From CADCTP01 sp963849885 (GTDB lineage Bacteria; Actinomycetota; Actinomycetes; Mycobacteriales; CADCTP01), in the NCBI GenBank assembly GCA_963849885.1, contig CAWKIV010000018.1:248001-312000 (forward strand): DNA of 64,000 nt, given 5' to 3'. The notes beneath the pieces were generated by a model. That model ran no database searches and was not told the origin of the DNA. It was given only the letters and a program-made list of their open reading frames with translations. Shown here one piece after another: positions 7,644 through 15,636 of this stretch. The translations under genes were made by a program, and so were the position numbers. Position 1 is the first letter of the stretch. Each line of letters begins with the position of its first letter.

Positions 7644-8612
7644 TCAGCCCGGCACGCTACCGGCCAGCTGCCGCTCCAGGACGTCCCGGGCCTCCCGCAG
7701 CGACGGGCCGTACCAGGTCAGGTGCCGGCCGCTGACCAGCGCGACGTCCAGCCCGGCGAACTCCTCCGGGCCGTCGTCGGCCGAGAACGCGTACGGCTCG
7801 TCGGGCAGCACGACCAGGTCGGCGCCGGTGGCCCGCATCTGCTCGACCGTGGTCCGCGGGTAGCGCTCGGTCGACGTGCCGTACGCGTTGGCGACGCCGA
7901 GCCGGCGCAGCACGTCACCGGCGAAGGTGCCGGCGCCGAGCACCATCCACGGCCGCCGCCAGATCGGCACCACCGCGGTCCGCGTCGGGGCCGAGCCGTC
8001 GTACGCGGAGGCCCAGGCGCGGCGGGCCTCGTCCAGCCACGGCGGCGCCGGGTCGACGCCGCAGGCGGCCAGCATCCGGCGCAGGCTGGTGAACGCGGCG
8101 GCGAGCGTGGTCGGCGCGGTCACCCAGACCGGGATGCCGGCCGCGCGCAGGGCGGCCACGTCCTCCAGCCGGTTTTCCTCCGCGTTGGCCAGGACCAGGT
8201 CGGGGGCGAGGGCGCGGACCCGGTCCAGGTCCGGGTACTTGGAGCCGCCGACCCGGGCGACGGCCAGCTCCGCGGGGTGGGTGCAGTAGTCGGTCGCGCC
8301 GACCAGCAGGCCCGGCGCGCTGAGCGCGACCGACTCGGTCAGCGACGGGACCAGCGAGACCACCCGGCCCGGCGGTCCCTCGATCGCCACCAGCTCGCCG
8401 AGGTCATCGAGTCCCGGCGCGGCGGGCTGCTCGGCGCCGGCGGACCGCTCCCGACCGGCGGACCGCTCGGCGCCGGCGGACCGCTCCCGACCGGCGGACC
8501 GCTCGGCGCCGGCGGACCGCTCCCGACCGGCGGACCGCTCGGGGCCGGCAGGCGCCTCCCCGCCGGCGGGCGCCTCCGGCCCGGCGGCCTCAGACGTCGG
8601 TGATGCGGACAC
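7644..8612 (-). CDS. BtuF/FecB-like helical-backbone metal receptor without signal peptide
   Basis: A 322-residue protein whose residues from about 75 are a periplasmic-binding-protein fold of the cobalamin/siderophore type (RVVSLVPSLTES, GATDYCTHPAE, DRVRALAPDLVLANAEENR, WYGPSLREARDVLE). No export signal or lipobox is visible. Instead the first 70 residues are a Gly/Arg/Glu/Ser/Ala repeat tail encoded by a 36-bp tandem repeat. GTG at 8612 overlaps the F420 reductase gene by 23 bp; a GTG near 8391 is an alternative start that would drop the tail. Cytoplasmic members often lie away from transporters, as here. The ligand is unknown. Confidence 0.72.
   Translation of the reverse strand: MSASPTSEAAGPEAPAGGEAPAGPERSAGRERSAGAERSAGRERSAGAERSAGRERSAGAEQPAAPGLDDLGELVAIEGPPGRVVSLVPSLTESVALSAPGLLVGATDYCTHPAELAVARVGGSKYPDLDRVRALAPDLVLANAEENRLEDVAALRAAGIPVWVTAPTTLAAAFTSLRRMLAACGVDPAPPWLDEARRAWASAYDGSAPTRTAVVPIWRRPWMVLGAGTFAGDVLRRLGVANAYGTSTERYPRTTVEQMRATGADLVVLPDEPYAFSADDGPEEFAGLDVALVSGRHLTWYGPSLREARDVLERQLAGSVPG
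8431..8538. repeat. three perfect 36-bp tandem repeats inside the metal-receptor gene
   Basis: Three identical 36-bp units (8431-8466, 8467-8502, 8503-8538), each made of two similar 18-bp halves with the core CCGGCGGACCGCTC, are followed by a degenerate copy. They encode a repeated 12-residue GRERSAGAERSA segment in the frame of the metal-receptor protein. The length is a multiple of 3, so copy-number change would lengthen or shorten the tail without breaking the frame. Confidence 0.85.
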
Positions 8613-9261
8613 CGGCGTGCGCCTTGTATCGGCGGTTGATGGAGATGATGTTGGCGGTCAGCGCCTCGACCTGGCGGGCGTTGCGCAGCCGGCCGCCATA
8701 CACGCCGCGGGCGCCGGGGACCAGCTCGGCCAGCGCCTGCACGGTGTCGGTGGCCTCCCGGTCCTCGCCGAGCACCAGCACGTCCAGCTCGACCCGCGGC
8801 ACCTGCAGGTCGAGCAGCAGCGGCGCGCTGACGTGGTGGAACGCGGCGGTCACCCGGCTGTCCGGCAGCAGCACGGCGGCCTGCTGGGCGGCGCTGCCCT
8901 CCGGCACGTCCAGCGCGTACGCCCCCTGCTTGTCGAAGCCGAGCGGGTTGACCGCGTCCACCACGATCTTGCCGGCCAGCACCTCGGCGAGGCTCTTGAG
9001 CAGGTCCGCGTGACCCTCGTACGGCACCGCGACCACCAGGATGTCGGACTGCCGCGCGGTCTCCGCGTTGTCGCCGCCGGTGACCGAGCCGCCGGGCACG
9101 TCGGCGCGGATCTCCTCGGCCACCCGCTCCCCCTTGGCCCGGTCGCGGGAGCCGACCAGCACGGTGACCCCGGCCGCCGCGAACCGCCGGGCCAGCCCCC
9201 CGCCGAGCGGCCCGGTGCCGCCCAGCACCCCGATGGTCAGCTCGCGGACGTCGACCGGCAC
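8590..9261 (-). CDS. npdG: NADPH-dependent F420 reductase (F420H2:NADP oxidoreductase)
   Basis: The enzyme moves hydride between NADPH and coenzyme F420, supplying F420H2 for reductive enzymes. The 223-residue protein has the dinucleotide loop VLGGTGPLGGGLARR at about 11-25, the NADP-phosphate site GSRDRAKGE, the strand ILVVAVPYEGH, the NPLGFDK motif, AAFHHVSA and the family-typical C-terminus NIISINRRYKAHAGVRITD. GTG at 9261 follows GGGAGGGG. It overlaps the metal-receptor gene downstream, so the two are co-transcribed. Its presence shows the organism makes F420. Confidence 0.95.
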   Translation of the reverse strand: MPVDVRELTIGVLGGTGPLGGGLARRFAAAGVTVLVGSRDRAKGERVAEEIRADVPGGSVTGGDNAETARQSDILVVAVPYEGHADLLKSLAEVLAGKIVVDAVNPLGFDKQGAYALDVPEGSAAQQAAVLLPDSRVTAAFHHVSAPLLLDLQVPRVELDVLVLGEDREATDTVQALAELVPGARGVYGGRLRNARQVEALTANIISINRRYKAHAGVRITDV

Positions 9262-9350
9262 AGCAGCACCCCTCCCCGGCGGCCGACCGACCGCCCCGAT
9301 CCCCGGAACCTACGCGACGCCCCCGCGCCCATCCCGACCAGCGGCGAACC

Positions 9351-10778
9351 TCACACCCGGCCGGCGGCGCCGACCGGGGCGGCGACGAAACGGACGAGCC
9401 GCTGCTCGGGGTCGGCCACCTCCAGCCGGGCGCTGATCTCCTCGCCGACCGGCAGCCCGGCACCGGCGCAGGTCGCCCGGACCGCCGGCTCGCGCAGCAC
9501 CACGGTGCCCTTGTCGCGGCCCGCCTCCAGCACCACCGCGGCGAAGTCGCGGCCTTCGTGACCGGCCAGCAACCACGCCTCGGTCGCGTCCACCACGGCC
9601 CGCTCCAGCGCGCCGCCCCGCCGGCCGCCGGCGGCCATCAGGTCGGGCAGCTCCGGCAGCGCGGACCGGGCCCACTCCGGCACCTCCCGGCCGGCCGCCA
9701 GGGCCAGGCAGACCTCGCTGCCGAAGCGGTCCACCAGCCGGCGGATCGGCGCGGTGACGTGCGCGTAGGGCAAGGCCACGGCGTTGTGCAGCGGGTCGGC
9801 CGGCGGCTCGCCGTCGAACGGCGTGTACGCCGCGCCGCGCAGCAGCACCGCGGCGTGCTCCAGGAAGGCGGCCTGACCCGGCGTCGCCCCGTCCAGCGCC
9901 GAGATCACGTCGCCGTGGTGGGCGCCGGCGGGCCAGCTCACGCCGAGCGCCGGCGCCAGCCGGCGCAGCGCGGCCACGTCGTCCGGCCGCGGCGGCGGGA
10001 GGGTGCGCAGCACCCCCAACCCGCCGTCCAGCATCAGCCGCGCCGCGCAGGCGCCGGTGAGCAGGGAGACCTGCGCGTTCCACCGCTCCACCGGGAGCTG
10101 CCGGCGGAACTCGACCGTCCACCCGCCGCCGGCCCCCTGCACGACCTCCTGCTCGGGCACGTCCAGCTCGGTGGCGTGCCGGGCCCGGGCCCGGGCCAGC
10201 CGCAGCTCGCCGACCCGGGGCAGCAGCGCGACCGGCTCCGGCGCGGTGCCGGTGTCCACCGCCGCCTGCAGCTCCGGGTAGCTCAGCTGGGCCCGGCTGC
10301 GGACCAGCGCCCGGCGCACGTCGACCGCGGTGACCTCGCCCGCGCCGTCCAGGTCGATCCGCCACAGCACGGCCGGGCGGACCCCGTCCGGCAGCAGGCT
10401 GGCCGCGCCCTCGCCGAGCACCGGCGGGTGCAGCGGGGTGCGCAGGTCCGGGCTGTAGAGCGTCTCGGCCCGCCGCCGGGCCTCGGCATCGACCGCGCCG
10501 CCCGGGCGGACGAACGCGGCCACGTCGGCGATCGCGTAGCTGACCCGGAAGCCGTCGCCGCGGGCGGCCAGGTGCAGTGCCTGGTCCAGGTCGCGGCTGC
10601 CGGGCGGGTCGACCGTGACCAGCGGGACGTCGGTGGCGTCCTCGGCCGGCAGCGTCGGCGCGGCGGCCGCGTCCGCCGCCTCGGCCAGCACCTCGGCCGG
10701 GAAGTCCACCGGCACCTCGAGCTCCGCACGCACCGCGTCGAAGCTCAGCGGAGCCCGCACCGTCAGCCGCCGGGTCAT
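9351..10778 (-). CDS. RNB-domain ribonuclease (RNase II/R family)
   Basis: A 475-residue 3'-5' exoribonuclease-like protein. The RNB signature TVDPPGSRDLDQAL near residue 70 holds the metal-binding aspartates, and the domain continues through YAIADVAAFV, YSPDLRTPLHPPVLGEG and YAHVTAPIRRLVDRF (the typical late RNB motif). Short N- and C-terminal parts replace the full cold-shock and S1 domains, as in the compact actinobacterial forms. Two GTG codons precede the chosen ATG at 10778; ATG has GGAGGGGG at the best spacing (7 nt), whereas the first GTG would be almost on top of it. Confidence 0.92.
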   Translation of the reverse strand: MTRRLTVRAPLSFDAVRAELEVPVDFPAEVLAEAADAAAAPTLPAEDATDVPLVTVDPPGSRDLDQALHLAARGDGFRVSYAIADVAAFVRPGGAVDAEARRRAETLYSPDLRTPLHPPVLGEGAASLLPDGVRPAVLWRIDLDGAGEVTAVDVRRALVRSRAQLSYPELQAAVDTGTAPEPVALLPRVGELRLARARARHATELDVPEQEVVQGAGGGWTVEFRRQLPVERWNAQVSLLTGACAARLMLDGGLGVLRTLPPPRPDDVAALRRLAPALGVSWPAGAHHGDVISALDGATPGQAAFLEHAAVLLRGAAYTPFDGEPPADPLHNAVALPYAHVTAPIRRLVDRFGSEVCLALAAGREVPEWARSALPELPDLMAAGGRRGGALERAVVDATEAWLLAGHEGRDFAAVVLEAGRDKGTVVLREPAVRATCAGAGLPVGEEISARLEVADPEQRLVRFVAAPVGAAGRV

Positions 10779-10830
10779 CACCACGCCCCCTCCGTACCCC
10801 TGTCGCGTCGCCGCCGACCCGGCCGGGCGG

Positions 10831-11568
10831 TCAGTCGGTGGGGAACCAGCCGAGGAACTGCCCGGCCAGCTCCTGCGACCCGGTCACGTCGAGGGAGTCG
10901 AGCCCGCGCCGGCGGTAGAAGGCGAGCACCAGGTCGCTCGCGGTGCCCCGCAGCACCGCGTCACCCGTCCCGTCCCCCGGCTCCTGCCGGCTCCCGTCCG
11001 GCGACAGCACCACCCGCCAGCCGCCGCCCGGCCCGTCGGTGGCGACCACGCCGACCGTCCCGGGTGCGCTCGCCCACGCGTCCGTGGCGGGCAGCCCGGT
11101 GGACAGGAACTCGTCCACCCCGTCCAGCGCGGCCGCCGCCGGCAAGGCCCCGGCCCGGCCGGCCGCGTCCTCGGCGTCCCAGGCGTGCACCATCGCCTCC
11201 TGCACCTGGTGCCGCGCCACCGCGCCGGAGCGCGCCGGCTCGCCCCACCAGGTCCACACCCCGCGCTCCGGCCCGGCCGAACGCAGCGAGCCGAGCAGCG
11301 TCTCGGTGCTCCGCTCGGACCAGTCGAGCAGGTCGCCGGTCGGCTCGGCCTCCTTGACGTCCCGGACCGGACCGTCGGCCGGACCGGCGTCCACGTTGGC
11401 CGCCCAGGCCCGCTGCACCTCCCCGAGGTGCACCACCAGGTCACGGCCGGTCCACTCCGGACAGCCGGGAACCCGGGCGTCCAGGGCGCCGGCGATCGCC
11501 GAGCGCAGCACCGCGCTCCGCTCGGCGATCGCCGCCAGCATCTCGTCGTACGACAGGGTCGAAGTCAT
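10831..11568 (-). CDS. maleylpyruvate isomerase family mycothiol-dependent enzyme
   Basis: A 245-residue soluble protein with an N-terminal four-helix mycothiol-binding (DinB-like) region: the helix MLAAIAERSAVLRSAI, the PEWTGRDLVVHLGEVQRAW motif with its metal-type His, and HQVQEAMVHAWDAEDA supplying further ligands. A C-terminal sterol-carrier-like domain (GGWRVVLSPDG, DAVLRGTASDLVLAFYRR) completes the usual architecture. Such proteins use mycothiol as thiol cofactor, supporting an actinobacterial host. ATG at 11568 follows AGGAAG; the frame is open further upstream, but nothing conserved lies there. Confidence 0.9.
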   Translation of the reverse strand: MTSTLSYDEMLAAIAERSAVLRSAIAGALDARVPGCPEWTGRDLVVHLGEVQRAWAANVDAGPADGPVRDVKEAEPTGDLLDWSERSTETLLGSLRSAGPERGVWTWWGEPARSGAVARHQVQEAMVHAWDAEDAAGRAGALPAAAALDGVDEFLSTGLPATDAWASAPGTVGVVATDGPGGGWRVVLSPDGSRQEPGDGTGDAVLRGTASDLVLAFYRRRGLDSLDVTGSQELAGQFLGWFPTD

Positions 11569-11689
11569 GCCGCACTTCCTACACGCCACCCCCGACAGAA
11601 ACCGCCGCCCGCAGGGACTCATGGCGGCGCTGCCGACAATCTGCGGACAGCCAGCCGGGCCGCTCCCGACTATCCCGACGCCGAGCTAC

Positions 11690-12085
11690 TCAGGCCAGCG
11701 CCTTCTGCTTGATGGCGTCGTACTCGGCCTGGGTGATCGCACCGCTGTCGAGCAACTGCTTCGCCTTCTCGATCTCGGCGGCGGCTCCGCCACTGCCGGC
11801 CACCGACTTGATGCGGTCATCGAGTTGCGCCTGCGCCGCCTGGGCATCCTTGACGTTGCGCTCAGTCATGTGCCTGCCCTGAGTGATCAAGTAGATGAAC
11901 ACACCGAGGTACGGCAGCACGATCACGAAGACGCACCAGGCAGCCTTGGCCCAGCCGGAGAGGTCGTGCCGACGGAAGATGTCGGCGAAGACCGTGATCA
12001 GCAGCCAGAACCAGATCACCCAGAGAAAGAAGATCATCGTCGTCCAGAACACGTCCAGTAACGGATAGTCCGCGGCGAGTACCAC
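11690..12085 (-). CDS. PLDc_N/SHOCT-domain small membrane protein
   Basis: A 131-residue protein. Two membrane helices (about 12-32 and 47-67) separated by FRRHDLSGWAKAAWC match the phospholipase-D-nuclease N-terminal (PLDc_N) module. Residues about 100-131 (EIEKAKQLLDSGAITQAEYDAIKQKAL) are a SHOCT domain, a short oligomerisation module. Function is unknown; such proteins are common and often solitary. The GTG start is fixed by AGGAGG 9 nt upstream, so the longer open frame is not used. Confidence 0.87.
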   Translation of the reverse strand: MVLAADYPLLDVFWTTMIFFLWVIWFWLLITVFADIFRRHDLSGWAKAAWCVFVIVLPYLGVFIYLITQGRHMTERNVKDAQAAQAQLDDRIKSVAGSGGAAAEIEKAKQLLDSGAITQAEYDAIKQKALA

Positions 12086-12989
12086 CTGAATGCACCTCCT
12101 GTGTGCGATCGTCCCTACGCAGGATCGATCTTGCGAGAATCCCGGGCCGAAACATAGACCTTCGCCGGCCCGGTGCCGCACATCTGGACGCGCGCCGCGC
12201 TCGTGGCGACCCCGGTCGGTCTCGCGCCCGCCGGCTGCAAACCGGACCGGCGGCCGGCCGGTCGGTTGCCGTCAGTGCTGCCGACAGCGGAGGGCGGCGC
12301 TCAGGATGAGGGTCTGCCCCCGCCCTGCCGGTAGTTCGGACGCCGGCGCCGGATCAAGAGCGCTGTCGGCCTGCCGCCCCTGACGCGGTGTCGGTGGTCC
12401 CGCGGACAACGTGCGGACAGCGGCATCCCGGGCCCCGGGTTCGGGTGAGCACTCCTCAGGACGGGCTGTGCGCTCTGCCCGGCACCTGACCGCTGGGCAC
12501 GACCAGCCTGTCGGGGAGTACGAGGCTCGACAGGACCCTCTCCCAGGACGCCACCGCGCTGGTCGCCCCCGGATCTGGTCGCCGCCGAGGTCGGCGAGTG
12601 CCGCACCTCGACGTCGGGGCCCTCGGCCGTCCCGCCTACCGGGTGCCGCTCCCCGACGTCGGGACGATGCCTCTAGGCCCGGGACGACCTTTGCCGGATA
12701 CATAGCAAACTCACAGGAAATGCATAGCGTTTCCACAGGAACGGAGTCCCTACTACTCACGTCCCCTTGTTTGCGCGCTGTGATCAACGACGTGGTTGCG
12801 ATTTCACCGCGTATTCGATCACGCGGCGGATGGACGCGCAACGCGCGCCAGAGAGCAAGCGGTGAACCAAGTCGTCCGGCCCAGGGCGGCCCTAGCGAGC
12901 CCAGGGTGGATGCCCGGGGCCAGCAGTCAGGGAAGACCGCGCGGTCCCAACCGGGACCGCGTAATTGAGGGGAAAGAAGCCACCGCGCA
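12086..12989. other. about 900 bp with no convincing gene
   Basis: No frame here has a ribosome site plus plausible protein, although several random open frames exist. Composition changes along it: the left part is GC-rich like the rest of the chromosome, while about 12690-12830 is markedly richer in A/T. The latter may hold promoter or remnant sequence at the left border of the atypical patch. I see no terminator, tRNA or insertion-sequence end. Confidence 0.5.
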
Positions 12990-13211
12990 ATACGCAAGAT
13001 CATCATCACCGGTGCCATCAGCATCGGTGTGGTCGGCACGATCCAACGCTCGACGGCTGAGCCGCGCTCAACGCGGTCCCGAGTTCTGGACCAACTCGCC
13101 GAGCCGGACTCCCAGCAGCGGGACGGCCCTGCGCCCTCCCTGGCGGAGCTGTGCGAGGCGCTGAGTCGCCGTGGGTTCACCGACGCTCCTCGTACCAAGC
13201 CGAGCCGCTGA
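12990..13211 (+). pseudogene. possible decayed small membrane/secreted protein gene
   Basis: An open frame reads xRKIIITGAISIGVVGT, which looks like a signal peptide or membrane anchor, then a polar stretch with LAELCEALSRRGFTDAP, ending at TGA 13209-13211. The codon where a start would be expected is ATA, preceded by GAGGGGAAAG. A single G-to-A change of an ATG would explain this. GTG at 13029 is the only other start, and it would lose the hydrophobic part. I cannot name a family; it may be nothing. Confidence 0.3.
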
Positions 13212-13326
13212 TCGGCGCGGCACAACGACTAGGACGAAACGGCGCTCATTTCCGCCGTCCGTGGCTAACGAGGCCACGCCGATGAGTCCATCGATCGATG
13301 CAGTAGAGCGCGAAGGAGCGTTGCAA

Positions 13327-14413
13327 GTGCGTAAGAACAACATCATCCGAGGGTTGACGGTGGCAGGTACCGCCGCAGGTCTCATCGGCGGGGCGGCAGC
13401 TTCGGCGAATGCCTACACCATGGACTCCATGGGGAAGGGCTGGGTCGGCAAGGGCGAGGTGCAGTCGGTGTTCGGCTGGAACAACTCGACCATGCAGGCC
13501 AACCACACCAGCATCACGTTCAGCACGAAGCAGGACGCGACGCAGGTGCTCAGCTCGACGGCGCATCAGACCGCCACGCAGGCCGGCTCGCAGTCGGCCA
13601 CGCAGGACGGTTCGCAGGTCGTCTCGCAGGCCGGCACGCAGGCCGTGACCGAGACGCTCTCGTGCACCAAGACCACTGGCAACGTCGAGCAGCGGTTCCG
13701 TACGGGCACCCGCGACGGCGAAGCGATCGGTGAGCGGTCTGCTACGCGGACTGCGGAGCGCGAGGCCACTCGTGGCGGTGCTCGGGACGGCAGCCGTACT
13801 GGCAGTCGCGACGGCACGCTCAGTGGATCGATCAAGTCCGCAGTGGACGTGACGAACCGGAAGACCGGGCAGTGGACCGGCTGGTTCCTCAACGGCTACA
13901 ACGGCAGCCCGGTGTTCGTGGCGTCCGGCCCGGAGGAGTTCAATGCTCCTTCGTTCGGTGAGTGGGGCTTCGGCAACTGGTCGTTCGACGGCAACGAGTG
14001 GTCGTTCGGTGAGCTTCGGTGGCTTCGGTGACTACTCGCTCGGCGAGTACAACTGGAACAGCACTGAGTGGGTGACGGAGAACTACCAGTCCGACACCCC
14101 GACCGAGGACCCGAACGGTGTCTGCGAGATCGGCAAGAACAACGTCATCAACGTCGAGCTGCACACCACACTCGGTGCGATCAACGATGGCGACGTGACC
14201 TTCGGCGACATCACCCCCGGCACGATCCACGAGGGTGACGTCATCCCCGGCAACACCGATGAGGAGCTGCCGACGTTCGGTGGTACTCAGTTCGGTGCTG
14301 TCACTGGCACCGGCACGTCTGTGCTGTACGCCACTTTCAACGGCGTCAGCAAGGCTCTGACCGCGCTCACTGTCCTGCCCACGGGGACGACGGGCACGGT
14401 GATCGCGATCTGA
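13327..14413 (+). pseudogene. secreted repeat protein, interrupted by one frameshift
   Basis: GTG at 13327 follows AAGGAG at 8 nt. Residues 1-29 are a Sec signal peptide ending ASANA. The mature protein opens with GKGWVGKGEVQSVFGWNN, continues with a Gln/Thr/Ser ladder (TQAGSQSATQDGSQ) and then an Arg/Asp/Gly ladder (TRGGARDGSRTGSRDGT), and ends the first frame at TGA 14029-14031. The +1 frame continues seamlessly from about 14012 with Gly/aromatic repeats and a Gly/Thr-rich end to 14413. Removing one base near 14014 gives one protein of about 361 residues. The opening resembles a family of secreted actinobacterial proteins of unknown function. Composition is A/T-richer than its surroundings. 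Confidence 0.65.
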
Positions 14414-14470
14414 GCGAACGCACAGAGGTTCAATGGGACGGTCGATCCCTTGTGGGGGTAGGGATCGGCT

Positions 14471-14588
14471 TATGGAACACTCGGTACAGCGCGGGTGGTG
14501 AGAGGCGGAGCCCTAGGCCTCATGAAATACAAGCGGGGCACTATGGACACCCGGACGCGGGTGGTGAGGGGCGTGGTCCCGGCCTCAA
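14471..14588 (+). repeat. imperfect direct repeat ahead of the 35-residue ORF
   Basis: A segment of about 50 bp starting TATGGAACAC at 14471, containing GCGGGTGGTGAGAGGCG and ending GGCCTCA, recurs 71 bp later starting TATGGACACC at 14542, containing GCGGGTGGTGAGGGGCG and ending GGCCTCA. Small gaps separate the copies. Both lie in the leader of the small ORF at 14626. They could be duplicated promoter or operator units. Confidence 0.55.
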
Positions 14589-14625
14589 TTCTTCCACGGG
14601 ACACCCAACAAGGAGAACAAAAGTA

Positions 14626-14733
14626 ATGGAAGCAGCACACAGCATCGGCGCGGAGTTCAGGATTCGGTACGACACGAGGGCTGCCTCCTTCGTGCTGTAC
14701 TCGATCGAGGAGGTTGCGGGAGCCGTCTCCTGA
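14626..14733 (+). CDS. 35-residue peptide of unknown function
   Basis: ATG at 14626 follows AAGGAG with a purine-rich, A-rich spacer, an unusually good ribosome site for this window. The peptide begins MEAAHSIGAEFRIRYDT and ends EEVAGAVS; it is mixed alpha/beta in character, with no Cys, no signal peptide and no obvious leader/core boundary. It lies between the secreted-protein gene and the HTH gene in the A/T-richer patch. It may be a small regulatory or mobile-element peptide. No family recognised. Confidence 0.5.
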   Translation: MEAAHSIGAEFRIRYDTRAASFVLYSIEEVAGAVS

Positions 14734-14943
14734 GCGGGACCATGAGGCGTCTTCAGCATCGTGGACACCGCGAACAGCGCGACCGACCGGGGATCCGGTT
14801 CGGGTCCCGGGGCCGGCGGGCTGGTTCAGTCTGCTGGAGGCTGATCATGATCCTCGGGCAGTGCGCGTGGAGGAACGCGGACGGTCCCTGCGGTTTCCCC
14901 CATCGAGGCTTTCCGTGTGCTACCCAACCGAGAAGGACTGAAG

Positions 14944-15111
14944 ATGTACCCGGTTTGCTTCTACCATGCGCGGATGGTCGACGCTCGGGCGGCCAAACGA
15001 CGGGAGGCGTTCGTCCACATCGTCCCTGAGGCGGAGGACCCGCGGGGGCCGGAGCCGCCCCTCGTGCGGGAGCGGCCGGACGCAAGCCGGTTTGGACGGG
15101 CCGAGTCATGA
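14944..15111 (+). CDS. 55-residue protein coupled to the HTH gene
   Basis: ATG at 14944 follows AAGGACTGAAG. The peptide starts MYPVCFYHARMVDARAAKRR and ends with a proline/acid-rich tail. Its TGA (15109-15111) overlaps the ATG of the next gene (15108) as ATGA, a typical coupled pair. It has no recognised domain. Its pairing with an excisionase-like protein suggests an accessory role in a mobile or plasmid-derived element. Confidence 0.5.
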   Translation: MYPVCFYHARMVDARAAKRREAFVHIVPEAEDPRGPEPPLVRERPDASRFGRAES

Positions 15112-15278
15112 CCGATGAGCTGTGGACCACCGAGCAGGTTGCCGCCTACTTCAAGGTCTCCCCTCGGACTGTCCAACTTTGGCGGTTCAAGAACGTATTC
15201 ACCGGCCCGCTTGGTGTCAGCGTCGGCGACCGGGTGCTCTACCCTTCGGCCGAGGTGCGGGCACTGTTCAAGCAGTAG
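15108..15278 (+). CDS. excisionase/MerR-like helix-turn-helix protein
   Basis: A 56-residue protein consisting of one winged helix-turn-helix: WTTEQVAAYFKVSPRTVQLW is the classic helix_turn_helix_17/excisionase helix pair, followed by a wing (VSVGDRVLYPSAEVRALF). Such proteins are recombination directionality factors or small regulators of integrative elements. It is translationally coupled to the 55-residue gene upstream. No integrase lies next to it; the only integrase in the window is about 18 kb away beside tRNA-Val. Confidence 0.8.
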   Translation: MTDELWTTEQVAAYFKVSPRTVQLWRFKNVFTGPLGVSVGDRVLYPSAEVRALFKQ

Positions 15279-15636
15279 CAGGCCGCCGAGCGGCGCCCGC
15301 CAAGGCCCGCGCCGCCGCTCTTGCATCCACGTCACTGCGGCGTGGGTCTCCCCGCGCCAGCGACCCGCTCTGGTGCCCCGTGTCGGAGCGGGCCGCCTAC
15401 TGGGAAGAGCGAGTCGGCCTGTTGGGGGTGGCGGGACCGCCTTTCAGCGATCTCGTATGGGGGCTGCGCGATCGCCGCGCGTCCAGTGGAGCACCGAGCG
15501 AGCGGTCGTGCACTGAACCCGCCCCCTTCACGAGATGCAGGAAGCTGACGAGTATCACCCGCACCGGATCGGCCTCGAAGAAGCAGCGGAGGCGCGTACG
15601 GTCGGCTCAGGTCCATCGCTCGGTCAGGGGGTTGCG
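15279..15636. other. intergenic stretch, no gene recognised
   Basis: About 360 bp between the HTH gene and the lipoprotein gene. Short open frames occur on both strands, but none has a ribosome site and a believable product. It carries the upstream region of the lipoprotein operon, and no clear promoter hexamers can be picked out. Confidence 0.5.

Noticed and set aside
12272..13225. 317-codon minus-strand open frame
   Set aside because: No ribosome site, no domain, and its composition follows the DNA rather than a protein.
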